Positions 1-10,984 of a DNA stretch of 64,000 bases are shown piece after piece. The stretch comes from Aedes albopictus (lineage: Eukaryota > Arthropoda > Insecta > Diptera > Culicidae). The position numbers and the translations under genes are program-made. Below the pieces are notes generated by a model. The model did not search any database and had not been told where the DNA came from. It saw nothing but the letters and a program-made list of their open reading frames with translations. The DNA is taken from contig NC_085137.1 in assembly GCF_035046485.1 (NCBI RefSeq), forward strand, positions 374,604,706 to 374,668,705. The letters run 5' to 3'. The first letter of the stretch is position 1, and each line of letters begins with the position of its first letter.

Positions 1-336
1 TTGCGCTAAAAATTCAGAAAAGGAAGTTCTGAACGCCGAAGTAATTCACAAAAGGAACGCCAAAGAAATAATCGATGAAATAGCCAAAGAAATTTCTAAA
101 AGAAATACCGACAACATTTATAAATAAATTTCCAAATCAGTTTTCGGAACAAATAAAAATTAATACAAAGAATTCACGAATAATGATAGAAGGGATCATA
201 CCACAATAATACTGCCAAGGAAATTTGCAAAGGAACTGCAAAAGGAAATGTCAGAAAAAAATTAGGAATTGTCTTTGAAATGTCAAAACAAATTGCTGAT
301 GAAAAAACAAATACAAAGATATTTAAAAAATAACAA
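1..336. repeat. degenerate AT-rich repeat, no gene
   Basis: Poorly conserved A-rich sequence with recurring AAGGAA, GAAAT and AAATTTC pieces. It looks like a highly decayed form of the 12-bp satellite seen at 17.3-23.6 kb, read on the opposite strand. Similar text resumes at about 1610-1760, on the other side of the inverted-repeat element, so the two pieces may once have been continuous. I see no coding signal. Confidence 0.35.
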
Positions 337-1258
337 ACAGGCAAAGTGCATTAAAAAATCTGAAATTTATACTGTTAGTTGGTCAACTAGTTGTGTATCA
401 AAATTTGGGAAAGATCGGGCTATCCTACATGAAGTTAGAAAGATTCTAGAAAAAGTCAAAATTATCCGATAGCTAACTTTGAACTGTTATATCTCCGGAT
501 TCAATGAACCAAATGCAATGAAGTTTTGAGCGATCATGACTTATACGATAAGCTTTGAAAAACATTTGACATAACCTAAAATTGTTAACACGGAAGAAAA
601 TTATAGCGCTTAAATTACTTTTCTGATATAAAACCAAATTATCGGAAATTTTAACATCGCTTTAATATTCGATATAGAAATTATAGTTTATTTGAAATCC
701 CTCTAATTGACTTAAATATGAATACGTTTTGAAAGAAAGTAACAAAATAACCAACAGTAAATTGAAATAGTAATGAGAAGCATATTAAAATTAGACCAAT
801 TTACTAAAAAATCATAAAATAAATGAAATTGCTGTAACTTTCTTTCTTATTAATAAGTTCAAGTTTAGTCAAACTTTTTTCAAAGCTTATCATATAAGAC
901 ATGATCGCTCAAAATTTCATTGCATTTGGTTCATTGAATCCGTAGATATAACAGTTCAAAGTTGGCTATCGGATAATTTTGACTTTTTCTAGAATCTTTC
1001 TAACTTCATGTAGGATAGCCCGATCTATCCCAAATTTTGACCATTGATACACAACTACCCAGCCAACACACGATCGTATATGATATTGGATAGGATGCAA
1101 AAGTGGAGGCGATATACGCACACTTTACACGCGGTTAAATGGAAGCAGGTACGCATATTGCCTCCACTTTAGCATCCTATTCAACATCATATAGGACTTC
1201 GAGTTAACTGGGTAGTTGACAAACTTACAGTAAAAATTTCAGGTTTTTTGATGCAATT
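337..1258. mobile_element. inverted-repeat (foldback-like) noncoding element
   Basis: Two long imperfect inverted arms, about 337-570 and 869-1258, flank an AT-rich centre. Matching landmarks are the segment running from GTTGTGTATCAAAA into GGGCTATCCTACATGAAG on the left and its reverse complement on the right. The right arm is interrupted by a MITE at 1058-1212; the arms align continuously once it is skipped. Sequence around 1310-1338, reading CAGGGGATAGACAAAATG on the minus strand, resembles a mariner-type terminus and may be the true right end. The left counterpart is missing. There is no transposase frame, and the open frame at 269-472 simply runs into the left arm. Confidence 0.7.
1058..1212. 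mobile_element. 155-bp hairpin MITE with TA target site
   Basis: Ends read CCCAGCCAAC and GTTAACTGGG, flanked by TA (1056-1057 and 1213-1214). Internally, ATTGGATAGGATGC pairs with GCATCCTATTCAACAT and AGTGGAGGCGATAT pairs with GCATATTGCCTCCACTT, so the whole element can fold into a hairpin. Removing it joins the right arm of the surrounding inverted repeat into a match with the left arm, which gives an internal empty-site control. TA duplication suggests Tc1/mariner-type mobilisation. Confidence 0.75.
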
Positions 1259-1763
1259 TTCAAAAAGTTACAGCTGTTTGAACATTTTATGAAAAGTGGA
1301 AATTTTACCTGTCCCGATCATTTTGTCTATCCCCTGTATGTAGATTGGAATTATCTCTGATTAGCCTTCGGCTAGTACACAATACATAAGGCACTCAGCC
1401 TGTTCCACGTTTCGATAGGATAGAAGATCTCTTTGTAGATTAAATAGTTCAGTTGAAATATATTGCTCGTGCAGGACACAATAACGGAAGAGTGCCCTAG
1501 CTCAAACTATCGTTTCCCACATTTCGGGGTTTTTCGCCTACCACGTGTTCGAGTTTCAACCGGTATTTTCGGATCTTAAGGTAATCCGTGTTCCTACATA
1601 TTTCACAAAGCAATTTTCAAGGAATTTTCATAGGGATAACCAAATCAACACCCAAATAAATTACTGACAAGATTTCAAATGATTTACTGAAGGAAATACC
1701 AAATGAATTCTCAAAGATGTTCACAGTTGAAATAATTGCCCATCATATATTCAAAGAAATGCT

Positions 1764-1990
1764 CGCCGGGGCCCGTAGTGTATTGGCTACACGTTCACTT
1801 CATAAGTGGCTGGATTCGATCCCAGCCCCGGCACTTGCAATTTTTCGTCAGTTGCTCTTCCCCCAGAGAGCGGCTGGCATCTGACCTTCTTCAGAGCGCA
1901 TGATCCAACGGATCCGAAAACCTGAATATCGGCTAACGGCAACTCATAATGGACCCCCAATCGGACTGGAAAAGGAACAAGAGCCACACA
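1764..1990 (+). mobile_element. tRNA-like SINE head (5' part)
   Basis: A tRNA-like start with an A-box-like TAGTGTATTGG and a B-box-like GGATTCGATCC, ending in CCCCGGCA, with a plausible anticodon loop TTCATAA between them. The body beyond about 1835 is GC-richer, shows no poly-A, and grades into unassigned sequence near 2000-2230. I read it as a pol III-type SINE fragment rather than a tRNA gene, because the D-arm and variable-loop spacing is wrong. No target-site duplication found. Confidence 0.5.
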
Positions 1991-3055
1991 TCAACATCCT
2001 CGTGCTCATCACTCTACCATGGACGGGGTAGAAAAGTGACAGCAGCGCAAAGACCACCAGTTCGATATAGTAGAATAAGAATACAATGCATTTAGGCGCT
2101 GTACAAAGGGGAGAGGGGTTTGAGGAATCTTACGTGCCATACAAAAAAATTTAGGATCTCATACAAAAAATCTTACTGGGGGTGGAGGAGGTGTCGGTAA
2201 ATCGCAAAAAATCCCTTACGTAATTAGTGGACAGTCCCTAGGTTCGATTCGGTAACCATGTTTTCTGTATTACGAGAATCAATAATGTCTATTTTTAACC
2301 GAAAATACAAAATGTCTGCACTATACGTAGATTTGTGTGTTTTTTTTCAGTTTCTGCGATTCATACTGCTCACAATTGTTCTGGAAAAATTATTTGAGGT
2401 ACGTGTGTATGTGATAAAACAAATCGGTTGACGCTGTATTATACGTTGTTTTATAAATATTGAATATTTTCAAGCCAAAAAACAAAGGGGTTTTCACTTT
2501 AAATGTGGATTTCGAACCAAAAATGTAAATTTTCTTAATTATAAATGATTTTATAAAGAAGTTTTACCTCATAAAAACGGTATTTTAAGCACTTTTTCAA
2601 AGTTTTTTAGGTTCACAAAAATATAGTTTTGTAAAATTTGTCTGCTCTAATCAATTTGTGTAACACCCGTGGTAGTACATTAGTGTAAATTAACCTGTAA
2701 TCATTACTGTACCGATTGATGGTTTAAAATTAAAATTTAATCATACACCACACTTTTTCCAAAAGATAGTTCTAAACAAAACAATCAGCTAGGATGAATT
2801 GGCGTCACTTTGGTAAAATAAGTCTGTTGATTGCTCTTACAGTTGAAGTATACAAAAAGTTAATCTGGTAATGAAGTAATCCCAGGTGAGGCTTAAGATT
2901 TGTTCAAATGTGCTATTAATATATATTTGAATTATCGTGTGAGGTTTTCAATTTTAGGTGACTATGAAGGAAAAATTCAAGGGGGTGCCCTAGCTACGCC
3001 AATACTAGCATAAACGTTCCCTCCGTTGTCGTTGTCACCCGTGCCTACGATCTCC
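1991..3055. other. unassigned AT-rich stretch
   Basis: About 1.07 kb without a recognisable gene or element boundary. It contains a purine-rich patch (about 2105-2195), then AT-rich sequence with many short homopolymers. No open frame over 60 codons and no strong inverted repeat was seen. Confidence 0.5.
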
Positions 3056-3059
3056 ACGC

Positions 3060-3245
3060 CATCCAGGTGATCCGTTTTTGATTATTACGTTCCACGTTCT
3101 GCCGGGTGACTTGCTGCAGCAGCACTACAGCCCGCGTTACGTTCTTCTCCTCCAAAATGGCTCTGCACTTCGCATCGAACCATTCCTTCCGTCAACTTCT
3201 TTCCACGTACCCGTTGGTGCTCTCGGCTACATCGTTGATGGTTGT
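3060..3245 (-). pseudogene. short relic of a non-LTR retrotransposon ORF2
   Basis: Read on the minus strand from about 3239 the conceptual peptide contains KEWFDAKCRAILEEKN followed by LLQQVTRQNVERNNQKR. This resembles the linker between endonuclease and reverse transcriptase in many insect LINEs, where an EWFD-x-EC block is followed by a basic, Arg/Gln-rich stretch. One in-frame stop precedes KEWFD and another follows the basic block, so it is dead. Only about 60 residues are visible, so the clade cannot be told. Confidence 0.4.
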
Positions 3246-3259
3246 TAAATTATTGCCAA

Positions 3260-4470
3260 CTATTTGATTCGGTGCGCCAATGCTTTAGTCCAAACCAGTT
3301 TATTTATCCAGCCAATCAGCATCCAACTGATCTGCCGATATAATTCATTAACTAGATGTGTAGGTGCCCCCAACCTGCAGCCATCAATATCCCGGCCGGG
3401 AACCCACCAATTAATTGAAACTGGAAACTCGCAAATTGGATGGAGTAATGCCATCTCAACAACGCAACGATTCGGTCACACCCGCCTTATTGAACCAGTT
3501 CCAAGATGTTCCGGTTCGTTATTTGCTCGCATCTGGAGGAGAGTCCCCGCAACGGGCGCGGATCGGGTGTGGCGATAAAACCACATTTAGGTCTGATCAC
3601 GAAACGCATTGCGCGCTTCAATTGCCTTCACCGACTTGACATGGACAAGCAAAGTACACACTCGAAAAAAAAAAACGGTCTGGCATGTCTGAAATAAAAA
3701 CTGGAAATGGTCACGTGCTCGCCTAATAGTCGGGGGACGTTGACGACGGGAGCCTTCCCGACCGGAGCCGGACACAACAACGAATTCGAGTTGAATTTAT
3801 TGGTTCTTTCACTTTTACGAAATAAGCTCTAAAACGCTGCTCTGGCTGGCTGGCTGCTGGGCGGGTTGTCAACCACTATCCCAAAGGTGACAAGCTGCTA
3901 CGGCCTGAACAGTAGTCGCACGGGGGAAGTTGGTTGCGGAGGTGCACGGCGTGAGAAAACCCCGGGTCTTGTACAGATCATGCGAGTAAGATGCGTGTCT
4001 GTCTACTCGAGGTGCCGTTGCACTTTCGCTATCGATGGCGTGGCGTTGTTGACGGGCGGTTGTGGTTGGTGGCTCGAGCTTGTGGGTTTTCGTTTGCGAT
4101 ATTTTTTTTATCTCTAGTAGTAAGTTTGTGTACCATGAAACGAGGCATATTTGGTAAATGAGATGGGCTTGGTGGTGTGTAGTGTCTCTGCTCTGTATGT
4201 AGGCAGACGGTTCAAAGTTAAATCTTTGAACCCCAAGACCCGTCTGAACGTTCTATCTGTTTTTGGAATGGCCATGAATTATGTCATACAAAAATTAAAA
4301 ATTTCCAACTCTATCCCTCCTTTGTTACAAAAATCCATAACACAAATCAAACGTGAGTTCTTGCTTCGGAGGAGTAGAACATCTTGTACGCACACAAAAA
4401 AAAATAATAAATTCAATAGCAGAGAACTTATGATCAGTCCTCAAACATGATTGAAAAAAACATTCCTTTG
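3260..4470. other. GC-richer unassigned region
   Basis: Contains CpG-bearing stretches (3530-3570, 3730-3780, 3840-4080) unlike the AT-rich repeats on either side. Several short overlapping frames exist on both strands, but none has a recognisable domain and they contradict one another. This could be old unique host DNA, such as intron, UTR or enhancer, or an unrecognised GC-rich repeat. I cannot separate these from sequence alone. Confidence 0.35.
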
Positions 4471-5536
4471 ATAAGTACAATTACTCAAAAAACAACCGGA
4501 ATACCAAAGTTACTTCTTTGTCCGGTTCTCTTACTATGTACTGATGATGTCTCACTTAGTGACAAAAAAGAGTTATCGAGAGTTTTTGACGCATTGGTTT
4601 CACATTAGCGAAACTGGAGAAATCTATAGAAACGGCCAAAATATTTGAATTCCTTTTCACCTCGTAAATTAGGACCACATTATTGGCCAAATAACTTGTT
4701 GGATACATATATCTTCAGTTTCTACGAATTCAAACAGCATCAGTTACCGTGTTCGTGCATACATGCCAAATGAGTATCACCGACCGGCAAAAAAGTGATA
4801 CCTAGCGAGACACTTGTCACGGTCATAAAGTAGCGGATATAGGCCCCGAGGAAATAGCGTCAGATCAATTCCGAAGCCTACAGCATGCAGCAGGCAACGA
4901 ACGAGTAAGAGGAGGTCTCCAGGGGAACCTCTACTAGCGACGAGCTGGCTGATGACGCTAACGAGATTGGATGCAGAATGACGACGACGGCAACAACAAC
5001 TCGGTGTGTTTGCCGGCCGGAAAACTAGAAGCCAAAGGCAACCGGCGCGGCGTGGAGAAGTGTCTTCTCGCCAGATCCTACTATAGACGGTGTCAGCTGC
5101 ATAAATCGAGAGCCAAAGCGTACCGTAAGATGCAACAGATTGCAACAGTTTCTTGGAGACTTTCAAAGTATCGAGTAGTTTTTCATTCACTTCCATCTCA
5201 ACTCAAGGTGCCCTCATTGGTCGTCGTATCCAATGGTATCATCGTCGTCATTTTCAACGGCAGTGCTGCAGTGTAGCTCGAAGAGGAGTGGGACATTGAT
5301 GAAGCTGATAATAGCTGTGACATGAGATTTACCTAATGAAGCGTATCAACTCATGGCACTAATGGGCACAAACACGCTGCATTTAAAAATTAGATCCAAT
5401 CAATGCCCATCATTGGGAGAGTATGATTAGTGCCACGGGGGTTGGTGGTACGATATACTTAGGCGGAAGAGCAAGTGCCATTTACCCGATTGAAAATTTG
5501 ACTCACAGTGAACGGTATTGCTATGAAGCATTGATA
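4471..5536. other. unassigned region with moderate GC core
   Basis: The core at 4780-5280 is less AT-rich and carries two opposed frames (minus strand 4777-5196, plus strand 4971-5276) that overlap and match nothing I know. 4471-4776 and 5281-5536 are AT-rich. A short inverted pair, TGGCACTAAT near 5354 and ATTAGTGCCA near 5428, is the only structure noticed. Confidence 0.35.
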
Positions 5537-6416
5537 ACACTAGTTTACAAAATAAAACGAAAGTCGTGAACTTCTGTCAACGACCAACATTTTTGAAGCA
5601 TAATTTAGCGATGATTTCGAAACCGTGCTTCAAAAAATTTAAAGTAGAACAGTTTTTAAGTTTTAGTGCAATATATTATGTTTTCAGTTCAAAACCGAAT
5701 TAGCGACATTTTTTCTTTGACTTCCACTGCTTTTGTCTTGCGTTAAACACAATGTCGGAAGTGGGGCGCTCTCTATACAGCGCCCCACTTCCGACATTGT
5801 GTTTAACGCAAGACAAAAGCAGCGGAAGTCAAAGAAAAAATGTCGCTAATTCGGTTTTGAACTGGAAACATAATAGAGTTTTACAACTTTTGAAAATATG
5901 GAATTTAATAAAATTAAACATCTTGCGTTTTGTTCAACCAATTTTAATTCTTTTTCCATAAATTAAAAGCTGAATATAATACCTTTCGATCATCTGAATG
6001 CAGGTTTTGCGTCAGATTGATGAAATTCAAGATATTGATGAGTTTTGGGGACGATCTCCTAAAATTTTAGCAAAATTTCCAAAACAATTTGAAAAAATGT
6101 ATTTTTTTTTCAATAAGAAAAAAACAATTTAAAAATTCTTTTTCAGCGTTTATTTGACATATCATATGTAAGCGAGTTACAGTAAAAAATTCAGCTCAAT
6201 CGGAGTATTGATTACTGAGAATGAGATGTGTGAAGTGAGCGACTTTGCTTAAAAATAGAACAAAAAACGATTTGAAATCATCAACCTTGTATGGAAAGTC
6301 GAAAAAGTTTCCGCTCTACTGTAATTTTTTTCCTTCGCGTTTTCGAACTCAGGGCATGATTCTACACCAAAGACGATCATCAACTTACCGAGTTCAAAAA
6401 TGCTGTAAACTAGTGT
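5537..6416. mobile_element. MITE family A, copy 1 (ACACTAGTTTACA ends)
   Basis: Begins ACACTAGTTTACA and ends TGTAAACTAGTGT. Three further copies in this window (33531, 38264, 46137) share the ends and most of the interior, including the block GACTTTCCATACAAGG and the sequence around TGAATGCAGGTTTTGCGTC. Copies at 38264 and here face the same way; the other two are reversed. No transposase is encoded. A 200-bp foldback insertion sits at 5675-5874 and is absent from the other copies. The right end lies about 14 bp from the next element. Confidence 0.85.
5675..5874. repeat. near-perfect 96+8+96 bp palindrome (foldback insertion)
   Basis: Arms 5675-5770 and 5779-5874 are reverse complements with about two mismatches; the 8-base loop is CTCTATAC. 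The arm ends in GTGGGGCGCT. In the sister MITE copies the host sequence runs through this point without it, so it is an insertion. The two arms encode mirror-image frames, which explains the short plus-strand open frame at 5752. Such high arm identity implies recent formation or active arm homogenisation. Confidence 0.9.
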
Positions 6417-6689
6417 AATTATTTCCGTTTAACACCTATGTGCCTGAGCCTCATTTTGCACCCAATTTCAAAACTTTAAAAATCTGATTCTCAGCTGTTT
6501 CTCAACGAAAGTTAATGAAATTTTGACAGTTGATCTCGAAATTCTTCTAGTTTATGTAACCGGGATCATGGTTCCGGAATTTTCCGTTGTTCCGGATTTA
6601 TGGCCGGGGGTACTGGGGTAACCTCCTTATCAGATAGAGGTGCAACCTATAAAGTGCCTTCGAAAACTAGTTACGGCATACCAAACTTC

Positions 6690-7484
6690 ATGATTTTGCA
6701 AAACAAGAGTATTGGACCATATTTCTAGAGATTTCAGATACACTGGCCACTTCTCCGGAAGTTCCGGTTCCAGGTGCCCCCAGGGAAGTGTTAACTTACT
6801 GACCGGTTCTGAAACCTAGCTTGCGACATATCAAACTTTATGATTTTGCAAGACAAGAATATTGGACCATGTTTCCAGAAATTTCGGATATACTGACCAC
6901 TTCTCCGGATGTTCCTGACCTAGGTGCCTCCAGGGAAGTGGCCATTTACTGACCGGTTCTGAAACCTAGCTTGCGACATATCAAACTTCATGATTTTGCA
7001 AAACAAGAGTATTGGGCCATGCTTCTAGAGATTTTGGATACACTGGCCACTTCTCCGGATGTTCCTGACCTAGGTGCCCCCAGGGAAGTGGCCATTTACT
7101 GACCGGTTCTGAAACCTAGCTTGCGACGTATCATTTTTTATGATTTTTCAAAACAAGAGTATTGGATCATGTTCCCAGAAATCAAGAGTATTGGGCCATG
7201 TTTCTAGAGATTTTGAATGTACTGGCCACTTCTCTGGATGTTCGGGAATCCTGGTGCCCCCAGGGAAGTGGCCATTTACTGACCGGTTCTGAAACCTAGT
7301 TTGCGACATATCAAACTTTATGATTTTGCAAAACAAGAGTATTGGACCATATTTCTAGAAATTTCGGATATACTGGCCACTTTTTCGAATGTTCCGGAAA
7401 CCTGGTGCCTCCAGGGAAGTGACACTTTGTGACCGGTTCAGAAACCTAGCTTGCGACATATCAAACTTCATGATTTTGCAAAAC
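6690..7484 (+). repeat. 150-bp tandem array, plus orientation
   Basis: The phrase ATTGGACCAT or ATTGGGCCAT recurs at 6711, 6861, 7011, 7161, 7190 and 7341, giving a 150-bp period with one roughly 30-bp internal duplication near 7161-7190. Each unit carries CTGGCCACTTCTCCGGA, a GGTGCCCCCAGGGAAGTG block and CCGGTTCTGAAACCTAGC. The array stops at about 7484, where it meets its mirror image. Confidence 0.9.
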
Positions 7485-8030
7485 ATGGCCCAATACTCTT
7501 GATTCGCAAAATCATGAAGTTCGATATGTCGCAAGCTAGGTTTTAGAACCGGTCAGAAACTGGCCACATCCTTAGGGGCACCAGGTTTCCGGAACATCCA
7601 GAGAAGTGGTCACTGTATCCGAAATTTCTAAAAACATGGTCCAATACTCTTGTTTTGCAAAATCATGAAGTTTGATATGTCGAAAGCTAGGTTTCAGAAC
7701 CGGTCAGAAAGTGGCCTCTTCCCTGGGGCACCAGGGCCCGGAACATTTGGAGAAGTGGCCGGTGTACCCGAAATCTCCAGAAACATGGTCCAATACTCTT
7801 GTTTTGCAAAATCATGAAGTTTGATATGTCGCAAGCTAGGTTTCAGAACCGGTCAGAAAGTGGCCACTTCCCTGGGGGCACCAGGTTTCCGGAACATCCG
7901 GAGAAGTGGCTAGTATATACGAAATTTCAGGAAACATGGTCCAATACTGTTGTTTTGCAAAATCATGAAGTTTGATATGCCGCAAGCTAGTTTTCGAAGG
8001 CACATTATACGTTGCACCTCTATCTGATAA
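7485..8030 (-). repeat. 150-bp tandem array, inverted orientation
   Basis: The same unit as the adjoining array, now reversed: ATGGTCCAATACT recurs at 7636, 7785 and 7936. Because 150 is divisible by three and the unit lacks stops in one minus-strand frame, long repetitive open frames appear (for example 7836-8108). They are a by-product of the period and have no start or domain that would make them genes. Confidence 0.9.
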
Positions 8031-8208
8031 GGAGGTTACCCCAGTACCCCCGGCCATAAATCCGGAACCATGATCCCGGTTACATAAACTAGAAGGATTT
8101 TGTATCAAAATTTCATTAACTTTCGTTGAGAAACGGCTGACAATCAGATTTTTGAAGTTTTGAAATTGGGTGCAAAATGAGGCTCAGGCACATAGGTGAC
8201 AGGTGTTA

Positions 8209-8648
8209 AAAGGGATAAATGGCCAAATATTTTGACCAAACTTGGTCAATTCTCATTTTTCGGAACATGCAACTGCAGATCTTCCAATGATCTCAATCTC
8301 AATTTGCTATGACTTTCGGCAATTTAACATGGAGCCAACCATGACAATTCCTTCATGGCTTCGCTGGAAGTTTCAGTGTTCCATGAAAAACTTTTCAATA
8401 AATATTCTATACTTTTTGCATTTTCTACAATTTTTACAAGAACTTTCCAATAAACTTCTTCAGTAGTTCTATCAGGATTGTATTTTTTTAGAATTTCGTA
8501 CAGCAATTCGTTTCGGATTACAATATGAAATTTTTCAAAATCAAAATTGTAGAATTTTTCATGCACTCTCTGGAAAGATACAACGTGTTGAACTTTTTTG
8601 TGAGAGAAAAAAAAAATTGCCTATCCCAAACATTTTGGCCACCCCCTG
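8209..8648. mobile_element. mariner-type noncoding element (right end clear)
   Basis: The right end, read on the minus strand, is CAGGGGGTGGCCAAAATG, followed by TA at 8649-8650. The left end (AAAGGGATAAATGGCCAAAT, preceded by TA at 8207-8208) is a weaker match. The 80-codon minus-strand frame inside is not recognisable. I infer a Tc1/mariner-related MITE; the left boundary is uncertain because it abuts the palindromic element. Confidence 0.5.
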
Positions 8649-8650
8649 TA

Positions 8651-9675
8651 TCAACAAATCCATGTTTTACGATAGTGACCCCAAACTTTTGGCCGATACA
8701 TCATTAAAGCTAATAGATAAAAGGTTTCATAACCACTCTTTTCTTAAAATCTGGTCGACCCAATTTCCAGCAGTGTCGCTGTAAGTTTATATTCATTTTT
8801 TATAAAATTTTGCAACTTTGGGAAATGTTTACATACAAATAATATTGTAGAAGCTTCACGTAAATCACGTTCAAAGTTACTTAGGCTTATTATCTTTTGA
8901 GTGTGACCTGGGGTTTTGAAATCGGACGCAAATTGACGGATATATGGGCCTAAAAAATGACATGTTATAGTGGGGGTGACACAAAACTTTTGATTGGGAG
9001 TGTACACAGCATTTTTTTTCCTTTTTTTACCAAGTACTTCTTTTCATTTCAAGCCATCTCTGAAATTTCATTTAGCAAGCTTGTTTTACCTTTAATTGCA
9101 ACAAAAATACTACCAGAGAAATTCTCACTGAAATAAATAAAAATTGTTCCCACGAACTTTGCAGTTAACTAACTCTAACGTTTTATGACGGTCCTTAAAA
9201 CATCTACAAGACTAATCAGCCATTACAATTGTTAAAAACCGGCAATCTTCCAACACTGATTGTCGTGGAGTGAATTCCGAGTGCTCCCCTGCCGGTACCC
9301 GTCATCGCGACAGCAGACAAAAGTCAACGCCAGAAAAGTGAAGCAAAGCGACAGCAAATTAGGTTAAGGTTGTTCGCTGCATGACCGTGTGTTTTGGCCG
9401 TATAAGTCTACCCAAATAGCTCCTCCCTGGTGGTTCGATTAAAACCAGAGACGGTGGAACAGGAGTTCGTTGTACGGTAAGCTGCCTTATTGGCCTGACT
9501 AAGGTCAAATATTGATCTGCAGACCTTCTTTCAGCAGCTGCAATTTGCCAACAAAGCTGGACTGAGAAGAGTTCTGGCAGGGTAGACAACGCATTACGGA
9601 TGCTTAGTAACACGTTTATTCTGAACCGTGAGTTAATTATATGCTAAAATTTGGTAACCTAAATTAAATAACTAG
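8651..9675. other. unassigned stretch
   Basis: 8651-9240 is AT-rich. The related phrases GTGACCCCAAACTTTTGG (about 8681) and GTGACACAAAACTTTTGATT (about 8975) may be ends of a further MITE. 9240-9610 is GC-richer with a minus-strand frame at 9359-9613 that matches nothing I know. No gene is supported. Confidence 0.35.
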
Positions 9676-9677
9676 TA

Positions 9678-10583
9678 GGGGAGACTGGGGAGATATGATC
9701 CCTTTTTTCTTAATTTACCTGAAACTTTAAGAAAAAACACAAAACTAGATCCGAATTCCGTACAAAATGGCAGGTAAACATCTATTGCAAGTTAATACAC
9801 AACAGAAGGCCTTTAAATTATTGTTAAAGTTTTCAAAACTGTGTTTTCATGGAGGCATGTCTTATAATGTATTTTTCAAAAATAGCTGACACTTGATCCC
9901 CCTTTGAGCACATGATTTAATTAAAGGGAAAATAATTCCAGAGTCTTCCTATTCATTTTCTTTTCGAGTTTTCTTGTATTTTCGATGAATATGGAGTGTT
10001 TGAAATTGTAAGATTTCCATAAATTTTTAAGGATATGCCGTATTTTCAAAATGGGGAGACTTGATCCCCCTTTTATTGGTTTGTAATAAAGTTATAATTA
10101 TCTGACACATTTTATTGTTGAATAGACTAGAACTCCAAGTAAATAGAGGCTTCCGAATAGAATTTTATTTTCCACATGTATAATGTGTGTGTAAACCTCG
10201 AGGGATCAAGTCTCCCCATGTCACTGTTGTGTATACTAAGCTGAATTAATTAAAATATGTTAACAACAGTCTTATTTGGATAAATAAGTTTAAAAGTATT
10301 TTATTTAAACTATGTGCTGTGAAATTTTGACACGATTTGGTTCAATTTTCACAAAATTATTGAGATTTTTCGGAATCGTTCAAAGGATTTCTGAAGGACT
10401 GAAAACAAACCATCAGCCGTTAAAAAATAATGCAATGTACAATCGAAATCACTTGTAGTCAAAACATAGTCGTTAGTCCAGGAGTAGTTTTGAAAAAATT
10501 ATGCTAGAAGAAAAATGTTTTTGATTCCGAGCAAATATGGGGGGAACAAGTCTCCCCAGGGATCAAGTCTCCTCAGTCTCCCC
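9678..10583. mobile_element. 906-bp TA-flanked MITE with reiterated GGGGAGACTTGATCCC motif
   Basis: Starts GGGGAGACTGGGGAG and ends CTCAGTCTCCCC, flanked by TA (9676-9677 and 10584-10585). The terminal motif recurs inside in both orientations: a CTTGATCCCCCTTT form near 9892, GGGGAGACTTGATCCCCC near 10052, GAGGGATCAAGTCTCCCC near 10200 and a tandem pair next to the right end. There is no open frame of note. The reiterated motif is a candidate transposase-binding site; this is inference. Confidence 0.85.
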
Positions 10584-10585
10584 TA

Positions 10586-10984
10586 CTTTAAAACTAACCA
10601 AATTTGAAGATCCTAGTTCTTAAAACTTAAAACTATATGTACACTTGAATTTGTTCTCAAATACTAAAACATGCATTCGATAGGTTTAGGTGAACAAGCT
10701 GATTGTTGAGTCTCCTAAATCAGACAGAAGGCCACTGAATGTAAGTTTGCGACAAAATGTAACTAAATCTTGAACTTAAACTAATGAAACATTAAATAAA
10801 TTACATCTTTGAGCTGCGTCTGTAAAGACCTGCTAAAGGAAGTGTTTTACCTGCCCTGAAACCCTCCGATCCACAACAACAACGTTACTTGTGATTTTCA
10901 AGATTAGTTAGGTCTTTGCGAAGTTGACCTGCATAATGGTGAGTCAATAACATGGAGCGTCTAATACAGCTCTGGTCCTCATAA
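10586..10984. other. unassigned stretch
   Basis: About 400 bp of AT-rich sequence between two elements. I see no gene, repeat boundary or strong structure in it. Confidence 0.5.

Larger units (their letters stand above)
6431..8208. mobile_element. large palindromic element built of 150-bp satellite units
   Basis: Long terminal inverted repeats begin AACACCTATGTGCCTGAGCC on the left and end in the reverse complement near 8200, with about 250 bp of paired sequence including TGGCCGGGGGTACTGGGGTA. Between the termini lie two head-to-head arrays of 150-bp units. A second, half copy lies at 49.8-50.9 kb. TTAA or TTA-like bases adjoin the ends, but the target-site duplication is unclear. There is no transposase. 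Confidence 0.8.

Noticed and set aside
2105..2260. Possible LTR or terminator-like G-rich patch
   Set aside because: No paired repeat, no TG...CA ends and no primer-binding site were found.
6690..8030. CRISPR-like array
   Set aside because: Units are 150-bp satellite monomers with no short-repeat and unique-spacer alternation, in a eukaryotic transposon context.
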